A stretch of 64,000 nt of DNA from an uncultured Xanthomonas sp. (GTDB lineage: Bacteria > Pseudomonadota > Gammaproteobacteria > Xanthomonadales > Xanthomonadaceae): contig CALTTS010000005.1 of NCBI GenBank assembly GCA_943912265.1, positions 89,686 through 153,685 of the forward strand. Direction: 5' to 3'. The notes beneath the pieces were generated by a model. The model was given only the letters and a program-made list of their open reading frames with translations. It made no database searches and was not told where the DNA came from. Positions 49,163-58,174 of this stretch are shown here, piece by piece (position 1 is the stretch's first letter; each line of letters starts with the position of its first letter). The translations under genes and the position numbers were made by a program.

Positions 49163-50851
49163 TTACATCTTTTCCGGTGCGCCGACGCCGAGCAGGCCCA
49201 GCCCGTTGGCCAGCACCTGGCGCGCGGCCGAGGCCAGCGCGAGCTTGGCGTCGCGTTCGTCGGCGTCGGCCACCAGCACCGTCGTGCCGTGATACCACGT
49301 GTGGAAGGCGTGCGCCAATTCGCGCAGGTACTGGGCGACCTGATGCGGTTCGAGCATCGCGCCGGCGGCTTCCACCACCTCCGGATAGCGCGACATCTCC
49401 ACCATCAGCAGCAGCGAGGCCTCGTCGTCCAGCCGGCCCAGGTGGGCGATGCCGTTGGCCGGGTCGTGCGGCAGCTTCTTCTCCTGCGCCTGGCGCAGCA
49501 GGCTGCACACGCGGGCATGGGCGTACTGCACGTAGAACACCGGGTTGTCGTTGCTCTGCTGGCGGGCCAGGTCGATGTCGAAGGTGAGCTGCGAATCGGG
49601 CTTGCGCGCGATCAGGAACCAGCGGGTGGCGTCGCGCCCGGCCTCGTCGATCAGGTCGCGCAGGGTGACGTAGCTGCCGGCGCGCTTGGACAGCTTCACT
49701 TCCTCGCCGCCGCGCATCACCGTCACCATCTGGTGCAGCACGTATTCGGGCCAGTTCCGCGGGATGCCCACTTCCAGCGCCTGCAGGCCGGCGCGCACCC
49801 GCGCCAGCGAGCCGTGGTGGTCGGCGCCCAGCTCGGTGATCGCGCGCACGTAGCCGCGCTGCCACTTGGTCAGGTGGTAGGCCACGTCCGGCACGAAATA
49901 GGTGTAGGTGCCGTCGGACTTGCGCATCACCCGGTCCTTGTCGTCGCCGAAGTCGGTGGACTTCAGCCACAGCGCGCCGCCTTCCTCGTAGGTGTGGCCG
50001 GAGGCGACCAGCTTGTCCACGGTCTGCGCGACCAGCCCGTCCCTGTACAGCGAGCTTTCCAGGTAATAGGTGTCGAAATCGACGCCGAACGCGGCCAGGT
50101 CCAGGTTCTGCTCGTTGCGCAGCCAGGCCACGGCGAAGCGGCGGATCGCCGCGAGGTCTTCCGGGTCCTTGCCGCCCTCGACCACCATGCCCTCGGACTG
50201 GACCGTGGCACCGATCAGGTAGGCGTGGGCGACGTCGGCGATGTATTCGCCGTTGTAGGCCGCTTCCGGCCACTGCGTGTCGCCCGGCTTGAAGCCGCGC
50301 GCGCGCGCCTGCACCGAGCGGGCGAGGTTGTCGATCTGCACGCCGGCGTCGTTGTAGTAGAACTCGCGCTTGGCGTTCCAGCCGTTGGCCTCGAGCAGGC
50401 GCGCCAGCGAGTCGCCGATCGCCGCGGCGCGGCCGTGGCCGACGTGCAGCGGGCCGGTCGGGTTGGCCGAGACGTACTCGACGCCGACGGTGACGCCGTT
50501 GCCGCTCTGGTTGCGGCCGTAGTCCTCGCCGTCCTTCAGCACGCGCGCGGCCTCGTGGCGGTACGCGGCGGAGCTGAGGTGGAAGTTGATGAAGCCGGGG
50601 CCGGCGATCTCGACCCGGGCCACGTCGTCGCTGGCCGGCAGGGCTTCGACCAGGGCCTGGGCGAGCGCGCGCGGATTGGTGCGCGCGGCCTTGGCCAGCA
50701 GCATCGCGGCGTTGGTGGCGAAGTCGCCGTGCTCGCGGGTCTTGGGACGCTCGACGACGAAATCCGGCGGGACGGTATCGGCCGGCAGGGTGCCGTTGGC
50801 GCGCAAGGCTTCGATGCCTTGGCCGATCAGGGTACGGAGCAGGGGTTTCAC
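49163..50851 (-). CDS. argS: Arginyl-tRNA synthetase
   Basis: A 562-residue class I arginyl-tRNA synthetase. The N-terminal Arg-S additional domain (about 1-110) is followed by the HIGH-type motif HVGHGRAAAIGDSLARLLE and then FYYNDAG. The KMSKS-equivalent is KLSKRAG, and the C-terminal anticodon-binding DALR domain is helical (YAHARVCSLLRQAQEKKLPH onward). Length agrees with the family (about 560-580). The initiation codon is GTG at 50851, because MKPLLRTLIGQ aligns with the normal N-terminus and no ATG is suitably placed. It is co-transcribed with the SPOR-domain gene. Confidence 0.97.
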   Translation of the reverse strand: MKPLLRTLIGQGIEALRANGTLPADTVPPDFVVERPKTREHGDFATNAAMLLAKAARTNPRALAQALVEALPASDDVARVEIAGPGFINFHLSSAAYRHEAARVLKDGEDYGRNQSGNGVTVGVEYVSANPTGPLHVGHGRAAAIGDSLARLLEANGWNAKREFYYNDAGVQIDNLARSVQARARGFKPGDTQWPEAAYNGEYIADVAHAYLIGATVQSEGMVVEGGKDPEDLAAIRRFAVAWLRNEQNLDLAAFGVDFDTYYLESSLYRDGLVAQTVDKLVASGHTYEEGGALWLKSTDFGDDKDRVMRKSDGTYTYFVPDVAYHLTKWQRGYVRAITELGADHHGSLARVRAGLQALEVGIPRNWPEYVLHQMVTVMRGGEEVKLSKRAGSYVTLRDLIDEAGRDATRWFLIARKPDSQLTFDIDLARQQSNDNPVFYVQYAHARVCSLLRQAQEKKLPHDPANGIAHLGRLDDEASLLLMVEMSRYPEVVEAAGAMLEPHQVAQYLRELAHAFHTWYHGTTVLVADADERDAKLALASAARQVLANGLGLLGVGAPEKM

Positions 50852-50940
50852 GGGAATCTGGCCGGTGACGCGGAAACGCGCATTTTAGCCGACCCGGGCG
50901 CCGCCATCCGGGCCGGCCGTTCAGGTCGCGGCGCGGACGC

Positions 50941-51615
50941 TCACACCGCCCCGCGTTCGGCCAGCGACACCGGCGCGCCGTCGCCGACGACGAAGTGGTC
51001 CAGCAGGCGCACGTCCACCAGCGCCAGCGCGTCCTTCAGGCGGCGGGTGACGGCGTGGTCGGCGGCCGAAGGCTCCGGGTTGCCGGAGGGGTGGTTGTGG
51101 CCGACGATCACCGCCGCCGCATTGTGGGCCAGGGCCCGCCGCACCACCTCGCGCGGGTGCACCTCGGCGCCGTCCACGCCGCCGTGGAACAGCTCCTCGA
51201 AGGCCAGCGCGCGGTGGCGGGTGTCCAGGAACAGCGCGCCGAACACCTCGCGCGCCTGGCCGCGCAGTCGCCGGGCGAAGTAGCGGCCGGCCGCGCGCGG
51301 GTCGGTCATGGTCTCGCCGCGTTCCAGTTCCGCCGCCAGGTGGCGGTTGCCCAGTTCCAGGGCGGCGGCCAGCCGGCAGGCGCGGGCCGGGCCGAGGCCG
51401 GGCAGTTTCGCCAGCGCGGCCGGCGCGCGTTCCAGCAGCGCCCGCAGCGGGCCGTGGGCGGAGAGCAGTTCGCGCGCGGTCTGCACCGCGTCGCGGCCGG
51501 GCAGGCCGGAGCCGAGGAAGATCGCCAGCAGCTCGGCATCGGACAGCACCCCGGCGCCGCGGGCCAGCAGCTTCTCGCGGGGGCGTTCGTCGGCGGGCCA
51601 GTCGCGGATGTGCAT
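50941..51615 (-). CDS. radC: RadC family protein (JAB/MPN domain)
   Basis: A 224-residue RadC protein. The N-terminal helix-hairpin-helix region (LPGLGPARACRLAAALELGN) is followed by a JAB1/MPN metalloprotease-like domain with EVFGALFLDTRHRAL and the metal motif HNHPSGNPEPSAAD. The cellular function of RadC is unclear despite the historical DNA-repair name. The ATG at 51615 matches the conserved start WPADERPREKLL. It is divergent from coaBC with 96 bp between the starts. Confidence 0.95.
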   Translation of the reverse strand: MHIRDWPADERPREKLLARGAGVLSDAELLAIFLGSGLPGRDAVQTARELLSAHGPLRALLERAPAALAKLPGLGPARACRLAAALELGNRHLAAELERGETMTDPRAAGRYFARRLRGQAREVFGALFLDTRHRALAFEELFHGGVDGAEVHPREVVRRALAHNAAAVIVGHNHPSGNPEPSAADHAVTRRLKDALALVDVRLLDHFVVGDGAPVSLAERGAV

Positions 51616-51711
51616 GCGTCCAGTCTGCCTGTGCTGATGCCTTCGGGTTATCAGGCCCCCATGACCCATCGGGTAAGCTATCGCCCCTCTGTTTGCTGGG
51701 AATTGGCCGAC

Positions 51712-52956
51712 GTGACCGCCAACCTCGAAGCGCGCCCTCTGGACGGGCGCCACATCCTGCTCTGCGTCGGCGGCGGCATCGCCGCCTACAAGGCGCTGGA
51801 ACTGGTGCGGCGCCTACGCGAGCGCGGGGCGCAGGTGCAGGTGGCGATGACCGAGGGCGCGCAGCGGTTCGTCACCCCGCTGGCCTTCCAGGCCTTGTCC
51901 GGCCAGCCGACCCGCACCAGCCTGTGGGACCACGCCGCCGAGCAGGCGATGGGCCACCTGGAGCTGGCGCGCTGGGCCGACGAGGTGGTGGTCGTGCCGG
52001 CCACGGCCGACCTGATCGCCCGCCTCGCCCACGGCCTGGCCGACGACTTGGTCGCCACCCTGTGCCTGGCCAGCGAGGCGCGGCTGACCGTGTGCCCGGC
52101 GATGAACCACCGCATGTGGCGGCACCCGGCCACGCAGGCCAACGTCGCCCTGCTGCGCGCGCGCGGCGCGCGTATCGTCGGCCCCGAGGACGGCCCGCTG
52201 GCCGAAGGCGAATCCGGCCCCGGCCGGCTGACCGAGCCGGCGGTCATCGCCGCGGTGCTCGCCGGCGAAGCGCCGGCTCCGGCCGAAACGCCGGCACCGC
52301 AGGATCTGGCCGGCCTGCGCGTGGTGGTCACCGCCGGGCCGACCTACGAGGACATCGACCCGGTGCGCTACGTCGGCAACCGCAGCAGCGGCAAGATGGG
52401 CTATGCCGTGGCCGCCAGCGCCGCCCGTCACGGCGCCGAGGTGGTGCTGGTCAGTGGCCCGGTGGCGCTGCCGACGCCGCCTGGGGTGAGTCGGGTGGAC
52501 GTGCGCTCGGCCGAGCAGATGCGCCAGGCCGTGCTCGCCACGCTGCCGGCGGACGTGTTCATCGGCGCCGCCGCGGTGGCCGACTACACCCCGCGCAGCG
52601 TGTCCGCCTCGAAGATCAAGAAGACCGGCGAGGGCCGCGAGACGCTGCAGCTGGACCTGGTGCGCACCCGCGACATCCTGGCCGAGGTGGCGCGCAACGA
52701 GCAGGTGCTCAAGCTGGTGGTCGGCTTCGCCGCCGAGACCGACAACGTCGCCGGCTATGCCCGGCAGAAGCTGGAAGCCAAGCACCTGGACCTGATCGTC
52801 GCCAACCGCGTCGGCGTGCCCGGCAGCGGCTTCGAGAGCGACGACAACGCGATGACCGTGTTCTGGAAGGACGGCGAGCGCGATTTCCCCGCCGCGCCGA
52901 AGACCCGGCTGGCCGACGAACTGGTCGCGCTGATCGCCGCGCGCCTGCGCGGCTGA
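51712..52956 (+). CDS. coaBC: Bifunctional phosphopantothenoylcysteine decarboxylase/phosphopantothenate-cysteine ligase
   Basis: A 414-residue two-domain enzyme for coenzyme A synthesis. The N-terminal flavoprotein (CoaC) half has VGGGIAAYKALELVRRL, the decarboxylase loop HLELARWADEVVVVPATAD and PAMNHRMW. The ligase (CoaB) half begins at LAGLRVVVTAGPTYEDIDPV with RYVGNRSSGKMG and has KIKK near the C-terminus. I chose GTG 51712 because the typical N-terminus aligns there; ATG 51661 would add 17 residues and is less likely because its codons overlap the probable promoter. The next gene, dut, is 40 bp downstream, giving the conserved coaBC-dut-algC order known from Pseudomonas. Confidence 0.94.
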   Translation: MTANLEARPLDGRHILLCVGGGIAAYKALELVRRLRERGAQVQVAMTEGAQRFVTPLAFQALSGQPTRTSLWDHAAEQAMGHLELARWADEVVVVPATADLIARLAHGLADDLVATLCLASEARLTVCPAMNHRMWRHPATQANVALLRARGARIVGPEDGPLAEGESGPGRLTEPAVIAAVLAGEAPAPAETPAPQDLAGLRVVVTAGPTYEDIDPVRYVGNRSSGKMGYAVAASAARHGAEVVLVSGPVALPTPPGVSRVDVRSAEQMRQAVLATLPADVFIGAAAVADYTPRSVSASKIKKTGEGRETLQLDLVRTRDILAEVARNEQVLKLVVGFAAETDNVAGYARQKLEAKHLDLIVANRVGVPGSGFESDDNAMTVFWKDGERDFPAAPKTRLADELVALIAARLRG

Positions 52957-52996
52957 CGCTATCCTGCCGGGCCGTTCCCGCAGCAGAGGATTCCCC

Positions 52997-53455
52997 ATGC
53001 AGCACGATCTGCAGGTCAAGGTGCTCGATGTCCGCTTCGGCGGCGAGTGGCCGTTGCCCGCCTACGCCACCGAGGGCAGCGCCGGGCTGGACCTGCGCGC
53101 CGCGCTCGACGCCCCGGCCGTGCTCGCGCCCGGCGACGCGCTGCTGGTGCCGAGCGGGCTGGCGATCCACGTCGCCGACCCGGGCCTGTGCGCGGTGGTC
53201 CTGCCGCGCTCCGGGCTCGGCCACAAGCACGGCATCGTGCTCGGCAACGGCACCGGCCTGATCGACGCCGACTACCAGGGCCCGCTGCTCATCAGCGTGT
53301 GGAACCGCGGCCGCGAGGCCTACACCATCGAGCCGGGCGACCGCATCGCCCAGCTGGTGCTGCTGCCGATCGCGCGGGCCGCGTTGCGGGTGGTGGATAC
53401 TTTCGGGCAAAGCACGCGCGGCACGGGGGGGTTCGGCCATACTGGCGTGCGTTGA
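52997..53455 (+). CDS. dut: Deoxyuridine triphosphatase (dUTPase)
   Basis: A 152-residue trimeric dUTPase that hydrolyses dUTP to dUMP and keeps uracil out of DNA. All five motifs are visible: EGSAGLDLRA, PRSGLGHKHG, GNGTGLIDADYQG, GDRIAQLVLLP, and the C-terminal RGTGGFGHTG arm. Length equals E. coli Dut (151). The ATG at 52997 is preceded by AGAGGA. It sits between coaBC and algC in one operon. Confidence 0.98.
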   Translation: MQHDLQVKVLDVRFGGEWPLPAYATEGSAGLDLRAALDAPAVLAPGDALLVPSGLAIHVADPGLCAVVLPRSGLGHKHGIVLGNGTGLIDADYQGPLLISVWNRGREAYTIEPGDRIAQLVLLPIARAALRVVDTFGQSTRGTGGFGHTGVR

Positions 53456-53464
53456 ACAGGGGGA

Positions 53465-55849
53465 ATGCGCATGTTCGGAGCGAAGGGAACGGGAAGTGCC
53501 GGCAAGCCCGGCGACCTGAAGCGCAGCGCGCCGCTGCTGGCGCTGCTGCTGGCATTGATCGCCGGTTGGTGCGGCTGGAGCGGCTGGCAGCAGTGGCAGG
53601 CCGAACGGCAGGCCGACCGCCTGACCCGTGCGCGCGACGAGGGCGTGCAGTCGCTCGGCAGCCTGCTCGGCGGGCTGACCCGGCAGATGGCGCAGCGGCT
53701 GGCCGCGCCGGAAGTGGCGGCCGCGTTGCAGGCCGGCGACGCGGCCGCCGCCGGCACCGCACTGCAGGCCGGCTGGAAGGGCGCCGAACAGGCCGCCGTG
53801 CTGCCGGCCGACCTGGCCGAGGCCTACGCCGATCCGGCCGCCTTCGGCTACGCCAAGCTGGCCCTGCTCGAATCCGCGCAACAGGGCAACGCGCCGGTGC
53901 TGCGCGTGGTCCGCGACGCCGGCGGCGCCCGCCTGGGCGTGGCCGCGCCGGTCGCGCTCGGCCCGGCCGGCGCCGGCGTGGCCTACGTGCGCCTGCCGCT
54001 GTCGGTGCTGACCCTGCCGTTCGACCGGCTCGACGTGCCGGCTTCGGCCTATCTCGCGCTGCGCCAGGGCGGCTACACCGTGGTCGAGCGCGGCCAGTCC
54101 GGGCTCGCCTCGGGCGGCGAGGCCTTGTCGCGCCCGCTCGGCAAGAGTTCGCTGCGCATCGCCGCGGCGGTGCCGGACACCGACGAAGGCCCGTTGGGCC
54201 TCGGCGCGGTCGGCACCTTCGTCGTGGTCGCGCTGCTGCTGGCGCTGGCGGTGTTCGTGCTGCTGCTGGGCCGGGGCCTGGCCGTGCGCCTGCCGCGGCT
54301 GGGCACGCGCGCTGCGCCGGCGGCGTCGGACGAACCGACCCTGCGCCAGGCGCTGGAAACCGCGCGCCACGAGGCCGCGCTGGCCGATGGCGGCGACGAT
54401 GCGGCCGCGCGGCCGGCCGCGCCGGTGACGGCGGCGGCCCCGGTGCCGGTGGACGTCCACGTCGACCCGTCGATCTTCCACGCCTACGACATCCGCGGCG
54501 TGGTCGGGCAGAACCTGGACCCACAGGTCGCCCGACTGGTCGGCCAAGCGGTCGGTTCGCTGATGCACGAGCGCGGCCTGCGCGAGATCGTGGTCGGCCG
54601 CGACGGGCGCCTGTCCGGCCCGACGCTGGTCACCGGGCTGATCGACGGCCTGCGCCGCGCCGGCATCGACGTCACCGACCTGGGCATGGTGCCCACGCCG
54701 CTGGTGTATTTCGCCTGCGAATGGCTGCGCACCGGCAGCGGCATCGCCCTGACCGGCAGCCACAACCCGCCGGACTACAACGGCTTCAAGATCGTCGTCG
54801 CCGGCGAGACCCTGTCCGGCGACGCCATCGCCGCGCTCGGCCGGCGCATCAACGAGGGCCGCCTGCACGTGGCCGAGGCGCCCGGCGCGCTGCAGCAGCG
54901 CGACGTGGCCGGCGACTACATCCAGCGCATCGCCGACGACGTGCAGCTGGAGCGGCCGCTGAAGGTGGTGGCCGACGCCGGCAACGGCGTGGCCGGCGAC
55001 ATCGCCCCGCGCCTGCTGGAGGCGATCGGCGCGGAGGTCATCCCGCTGCTGTGCGACGTGGACGGCAACTTCCCCAACCACCACCCCGACCCGAGCGAGC
55101 CGGGCAACCTGCAGGACCTGATCCAGTCGGTGCAGCGTTTCGACGCCGACCTCGGCGTGGCCTTCGACGGCGACGGCGACCGCCTCGGCGTGGTGACCCG
55201 GGAAGGCCGCATCATCCACCCGGACCGGCTGCTGATGCTGTTCGCCAGCGACGTGCTGCAGCGCAATCCCGGCGCGCTGGTGATCTACGACGTCAAGTGC
55301 AGCGGCAAGCTGTCGGACTGGATCCTGCGCAACGGCGGCAGCCCGCTGATGTGGAAGACCGGGCATTCGCTGATCAAGGCCAAGATGCGCGAGACCGACG
55401 CCGAGCTGGCCGGCGAGATGAGCGGCCACTTTTTCTTCCACGAGCGCTGGTATGGCTTCGACGACGGCCTGTATGCCGCCGCGCGGCTGCTGGAGATCCT
55501 CGCCCAGCGCGAGGAAAGCCCGTCGGAGGTGTTCGACGAGTTGCCCGACGGCATCGCCACGCCGGAGATCAAGGTGCCGGTCGGCGAGGCCGACGCGCAT
55601 GCGCTGGTCGAGCGCATCGTCGCCGAGGCACAGCAGGACGGTTCGCCGTTCGAGGGCGTGCGCCTGACCATGCTCGACGGCCTGCGCGCCGACTGGTCCG
55701 ACGGCTGGGGGCTGGTGCGCGCCTCCAACACCACGCCGGTGCTGGTGCTGCGCTTCGAGGCCGAGGACGAGGCCGCGCTGGCGCGTATCCAGGGCGTGTT
55801 CCGCGAACGCCTGCAGGCACTGCTGCCGGGCGCGGCGTTGCCGTTCTGA
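53465..55849 (+). CDS. algC: Phosphomannomutase/phosphoglucomutase with membrane-anchored N-terminal extension
   Basis: A 794-residue protein. The C-terminal part (from about residue 333, SIFHAYDIRGVVGQN) is a complete alpha-D-phosphohexomutase: catalytic Ser432 in TGSHNPPDYNGFK, metal loop DGDGDRLG, sugar-binding GEMSGHFFF and phosphate-binding RASNTTPVLVLRF. It interconverts mannose-6-P/mannose-1-P or glucose phosphates for surface polysaccharide synthesis. The N-terminal 330 residues are unusual: two membrane helices (about 21-38 and 245-268) enclose a periplasmic domain of about 200 residues, so the enzyme is membrane-tethered. It lies 9 bp after dut. Family enzymes without this extension are about 450-460 residues. 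Confidence 0.93.
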   Translation: MRMFGAKGTGSAGKPGDLKRSAPLLALLLALIAGWCGWSGWQQWQAERQADRLTRARDEGVQSLGSLLGGLTRQMAQRLAAPEVAAALQAGDAAAAGTALQAGWKGAEQAAVLPADLAEAYADPAAFGYAKLALLESAQQGNAPVLRVVRDAGGARLGVAAPVALGPAGAGVAYVRLPLSVLTLPFDRLDVPASAYLALRQGGYTVVERGQSGLASGGEALSRPLGKSSLRIAAAVPDTDEGPLGLGAVGTFVVVALLLALAVFVLLLGRGLAVRLPRLGTRAAPAASDEPTLRQALETARHEAALADGGDDAAARPAAPVTAAAPVPVDVHVDPSIFHAYDIRGVVGQNLDPQVARLVGQAVGSLMHERGLREIVVGRDGRLSGPTLVTGLIDGLRRAGIDVTDLGMVPTPLVYFACEWLRTGSGIALTGSHNPPDYNGFKIVVAGETLSGDAIAALGRRINEGRLHVAEAPGALQQRDVAGDYIQRIADDVQLERPLKVVADAGNGVAGDIAPRLLEAIGAEVIPLLCDVDGNFPNHHPDPSEPGNLQDLIQSVQRFDADLGVAFDGDGDRLGVVTREGRIIHPDRLLMLFASDVLQRNPGALVIYDVKCSGKLSDWILRNGGSPLMWKTGHSLIKAKMRETDAELAGEMSGHFFFHERWYGFDDGLYAAARLLEILAQREESPSEVFDELPDGIATPEIKVPVGEADAHALVERIVAEAQQDGSPFEGVRLTMLDGLRADWSDGWGLVRASNTTPVLVLRFEAEDEAALARIQGVFRERLQALLPGAALPF

Positions 55850-55855
55850 CGGAAA

Positions 55856-55874
55856 CGCGCCGCATGGCGGCGCG
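55856..55874. terminator. Hairpin between convergent algC and DUF4124-like genes
   Basis: CGCGCCGC (55856-55863) pairs with GCGGCGCG (55867-55874) around a 3-nt loop just after the algC stop and 8 bp from the stop of the opposing gene. It is short and lacks a U-run, so it is a weak terminator candidate. Confidence 0.4.
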
Positions 55875-55882
55875 GTGCGGGC

Positions 55883-56581
55883 TCAGCCGCCGGACGGCGG
55901 CACCGGCGTGGCCGGCGCACTGCCGGCCGGCGCGACCAAGGCGCGGTAGCGCTGCACCGCGTCCTGGATCTCGCCGTCCAGCGCGGCACGCTGCTGCTCG
56001 AATACCTGCTGCAGATGCAGCTGGCGCAGCAGGTCTGCGTGTTGTCGCGTGATGCTGTCGCGCAGCTTGTCGGGCACCTTGCGTCCGGCCAGTTCCTGAT
56101 CGCCGGCGCTGCCCAGTTGCCCGATCAGACCGGCGCGCAGGCTGGCGACGTTGTAGCGGGCGGTACGGACGTTGTTGTCGAGCATGGCTGCGCGTTCGGT
56201 GAACACCCGGCGCAGTTCGTCCTCGCTCTGGTACGAGGTCAGCATGGCCTGTTCGGTACGGCGGCGGGTTTCGACCGCGGCGGCGTCGGCCTGCTGCTGG
56301 GCGGCATCGAGCGCCTGCTGCGCGCGTTCATCGTCGGTGAGCGCGCGCTGCACTTCGGCGGTGCGGTTGCCGTTGGCGGCGTTGATTTCGTCGCGGGCAC
56401 GGTTCACTGCATCCTGCGGCAGCGTGTCGCTGCACATGCGGGTGCCGTTCTGGTCCCAGCAGTAGAGTTTTTTCTTGGCGGCATCGCCGCCGGCCTTTTG
56501 CGCCGCGGCGGGCGCCATGGCGAGCAGCGCAGGGATGGCCAGCCCGAGCAGGACGGTCGTCAGGAGTCGAGGTGTCGGCAT
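55883..56581 (-). CDS. Exported DUF4124-like protein of unknown function
   Basis: A 232-residue exported protein. The signal peptide is residues 1-25 (LLGLAIPALLAMAPAAAQ). After it comes KLYCWDQNGTRMCSDTLPQD, resembling the two-cysteine DUF4124 module found in small gammaproteobacterial envelope proteins. The rest is helical and rich in Ala, Gln and Arg (EEA-type repeats such as QQALDAAQQQADAAAVETRR), probably forming coiled coils. The function is unknown. The start at ATG 56581 fits the signal peptide; ATG 56602 is also in frame. It lies 22 bp downstream of pyrE on the same strand, so it may be co-transcribed. Confidence 0.75.
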   Translation of the reverse strand: MPTPRLLTTVLLGLAIPALLAMAPAAAQKAGGDAAKKKLYCWDQNGTRMCSDTLPQDAVNRARDEINAANGNRTAEVQRALTDDERAQQALDAAQQQADAAAVETRRRTEQAMLTSYQSEDELRRVFTERAAMLDNNVRTARYNVASLRAGLIGQLGSAGDQELAGRKVPDKLRDSITRQHADLLRQLHLQQVFEQQRAALDGEIQDAVQRYRALVAPAGSAPATPVPPSGG

Positions 56582-56603
56582 CGTCGCAGCCCCCTGCTGC
56601 ATC

Positions 56604-57263
56604 TCAGTCCGAAACGTGGCTGCCGTAGCGCGCCCGGTAGGCTTGCAGCGGCTCGCGGTAGCCGACAAGGTCGTCGTTTCCGGCAGTGAAAGCAAGCAGG
56701 TCGCCGAGGTTGGCCACGGCCACCACCGGGATGCCGGCCTCTTCGGCCACGGCCTGCGCGGCCGAGCGGCGGTCGGTGTCCGAGGCGATTTCCTGCCGGT
56801 CCAGCGCGACCACGATGCCGGCCGGCACGCCGCCGGCGCCGCGGATGATGGCCAGTGCCTCGCGGATGGCGGTGCCGGCGGTGATCACGTCGTCCACGAC
56901 CAGCACCCGGCGCCCGGCCAGCGGCGCGCCGATCAGGGTGCCGCCCTCGCCGTGGTCCTTGGCTTCCTTGCGGTTGAAGGCCATCGGCAGGTCGCGGCCG
57001 CGGCGCGCGTATTCGCAGGCGAAGGCGGTGGCCAGCGGGATGCCCTTGTAGGCCGGGCCGAACACCAGGTCGAAGCCGACCCCGGCCTGTTCCACCGCGT
57101 CCACGTAGCAGGCCGCCAGCGCGAGCGTCTTCGCGCCCGAGTCGAAGCGCCCGGCATTGAAGAAATACGGGCTGACGCGGCCGGATTTCAGGGTGAATCC
57201 GCCGAAGCGCAGGGCGTCGGCATCCAGGGCCAGTTGCAGGAAACGGGTGCGGTGGTCGGTCAT
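56604..57263 (-). CDS. pyrE: Orotate phosphoribosyltransferase
   Basis: A 219-residue pyrimidine-synthesis enzyme that makes orotidine 5'-phosphate from orotate and PRPP. The PRPP loop is VLVVDDVITAGTAIREAL, and the orotate region LRFGGFTLKSGRVSPYFFNA and the flexible loop MAFNRKEAKDHGEGG are intact. Length matches E. coli PyrE (213). The ATG at 57263 is preferred over ATG 57290. It is divergent from the xthA-type gene, the same neighbourhood seen for pyrE and crc in Pseudomonas. Confidence 0.97.
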   Translation of the reverse strand: MTDHRTRFLQLALDADALRFGGFTLKSGRVSPYFFNAGRFDSGAKTLALAACYVDAVEQAGVGFDLVFGPAYKGIPLATAFACEYARRGRDLPMAFNRKEAKDHGEGGTLIGAPLAGRRVLVVDDVITAGTAIREALAIIRGAGGVPAGIVVALDRQEIASDTDRRSAAQAVAEEAGIPVVAVANLGDLLAFTAGNDDLVGYREPLQAYRARYGSHVSD

Positions 57264-57364
57264 GACGGCAGCGGGCAGCAGAGGTCGCACAAGGATAGCG
57301 GCTGGCGGCGCCGGGCCGTGACGCTTGGGGTACGCTTGCGCGGTTTGCCGCCACCGGGGTTTCC

Positions 57365-58174
57365 ATGCGCATCACCAGCTTCAATGCCAACGGCCTGCGT
57401 TCGGCCGCGTCCAAGGGCTTCTTCGACTGGTTCGCCGGGCAGGGCATCGACGTGCTGTGCGTGCAGGAGACCAAGGCGCAGGAACACCAGCTGGCCGGCC
57501 CCGAGTTCCTGCCGGCCGGTTATTCGGTGCGCTTCCGCGATGCGGTCACCAAGAAGGGTTACAGCGGCGTGGCGATCTACAGCAGGCGCGAGCCGGACGA
57601 GGTCCGCACCGCGCTGGGCTGGGCGCCGTTCGACGACGAGGGGCGCTACCTGGAGGCGCGCTTCGGCAACCTGAGCGTGGTGTCGTTCTACATCCCGTCC
57701 GGTTCGTCCGGCGAGCTGCGCCAGGGCTTCAAGTTCGAGGTGATGGAGTGGCTCGGCCCCCTCCTCGCCGGCTGGCTGGCCAGCGGCCGCGACTACGTGC
57801 TGTGCGGGGACTGGAACATCGTGCGCAGCGCGCTGGACATCCGCAACTGGAAATCCAACCAGAAGAATTCCGGCTGCCTGCCGCCCGAGCGGGCGTGGCT
57901 GAACCGGATGGTGGGCGCCGACGGCGGCAGCGACGGCACGCCGCAGCCGGCCGCCGGGCACGGCTGGGTGGATGCCTACCGCGCGCTGCATCCGCAGGGC
58001 CAGGACTACACGTGGTGGAGCAACCGCGGCGCCGCGCGCGCCAAGGACGTGGGCTGGCGCATCGACTACCAGTTCGTCACCCCGGCCTTGGGCGGCAAGC
58101 TCGAAGCCTGCGCGATCTGCCGCGAGCCGCGCTTCTCCGACCATGCGCCGTTCACCGTGGACTACCGCGGATGA
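57365..58174 (+). CDS. xthA: Exodeoxyribonuclease III/AP endonuclease
   Basis: A 269-residue exonuclease III-type AP endonuclease for base-excision repair. Catalytic residues are kept: Asn7/Asn9 in SFNANG, Glu35 in VCVQETK, the Asp and Asn of GDWNIV, Asp in WRIDYQFV, and the terminal SDHAPF. In Pseudomonas the pyrE neighbour is Crc, a relative that lost these residues; this protein keeps them, so it should be a working nuclease and not a Crc regulator. Length is typical (268). It overlaps ampG as ATGA. Confidence 0.95.
   Translation: MRITSFNANGLRSAASKGFFDWFAGQGIDVLCVQETKAQEHQLAGPEFLPAGYSVRFRDAVTKKGYSGVAIYSRREPDEVRTALGWAPFDDEGRYLEARFGNLSVVSFYIPSGSSGELRQGFKFEVMEWLGPLLAGWLASGRDYVLCGDWNIVRSALDIRNWKSNQKNSGCLPPERAWLNRMVGADGGSDGTPQPAAGHGWVDAYRALHPQGQDYTWWSNRGAARAKDVGWRIDYQFVTPALGGKLEACAICREPRFSDHAPFTVDYRG

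Noticed and set aside
57365..58174. Annotation of the pyrE neighbour as Crc catabolite repression protein
   Set aside because: Catalytic Glu, Asp, Asn and His residues of exonuclease III are all kept, unlike in Crc.
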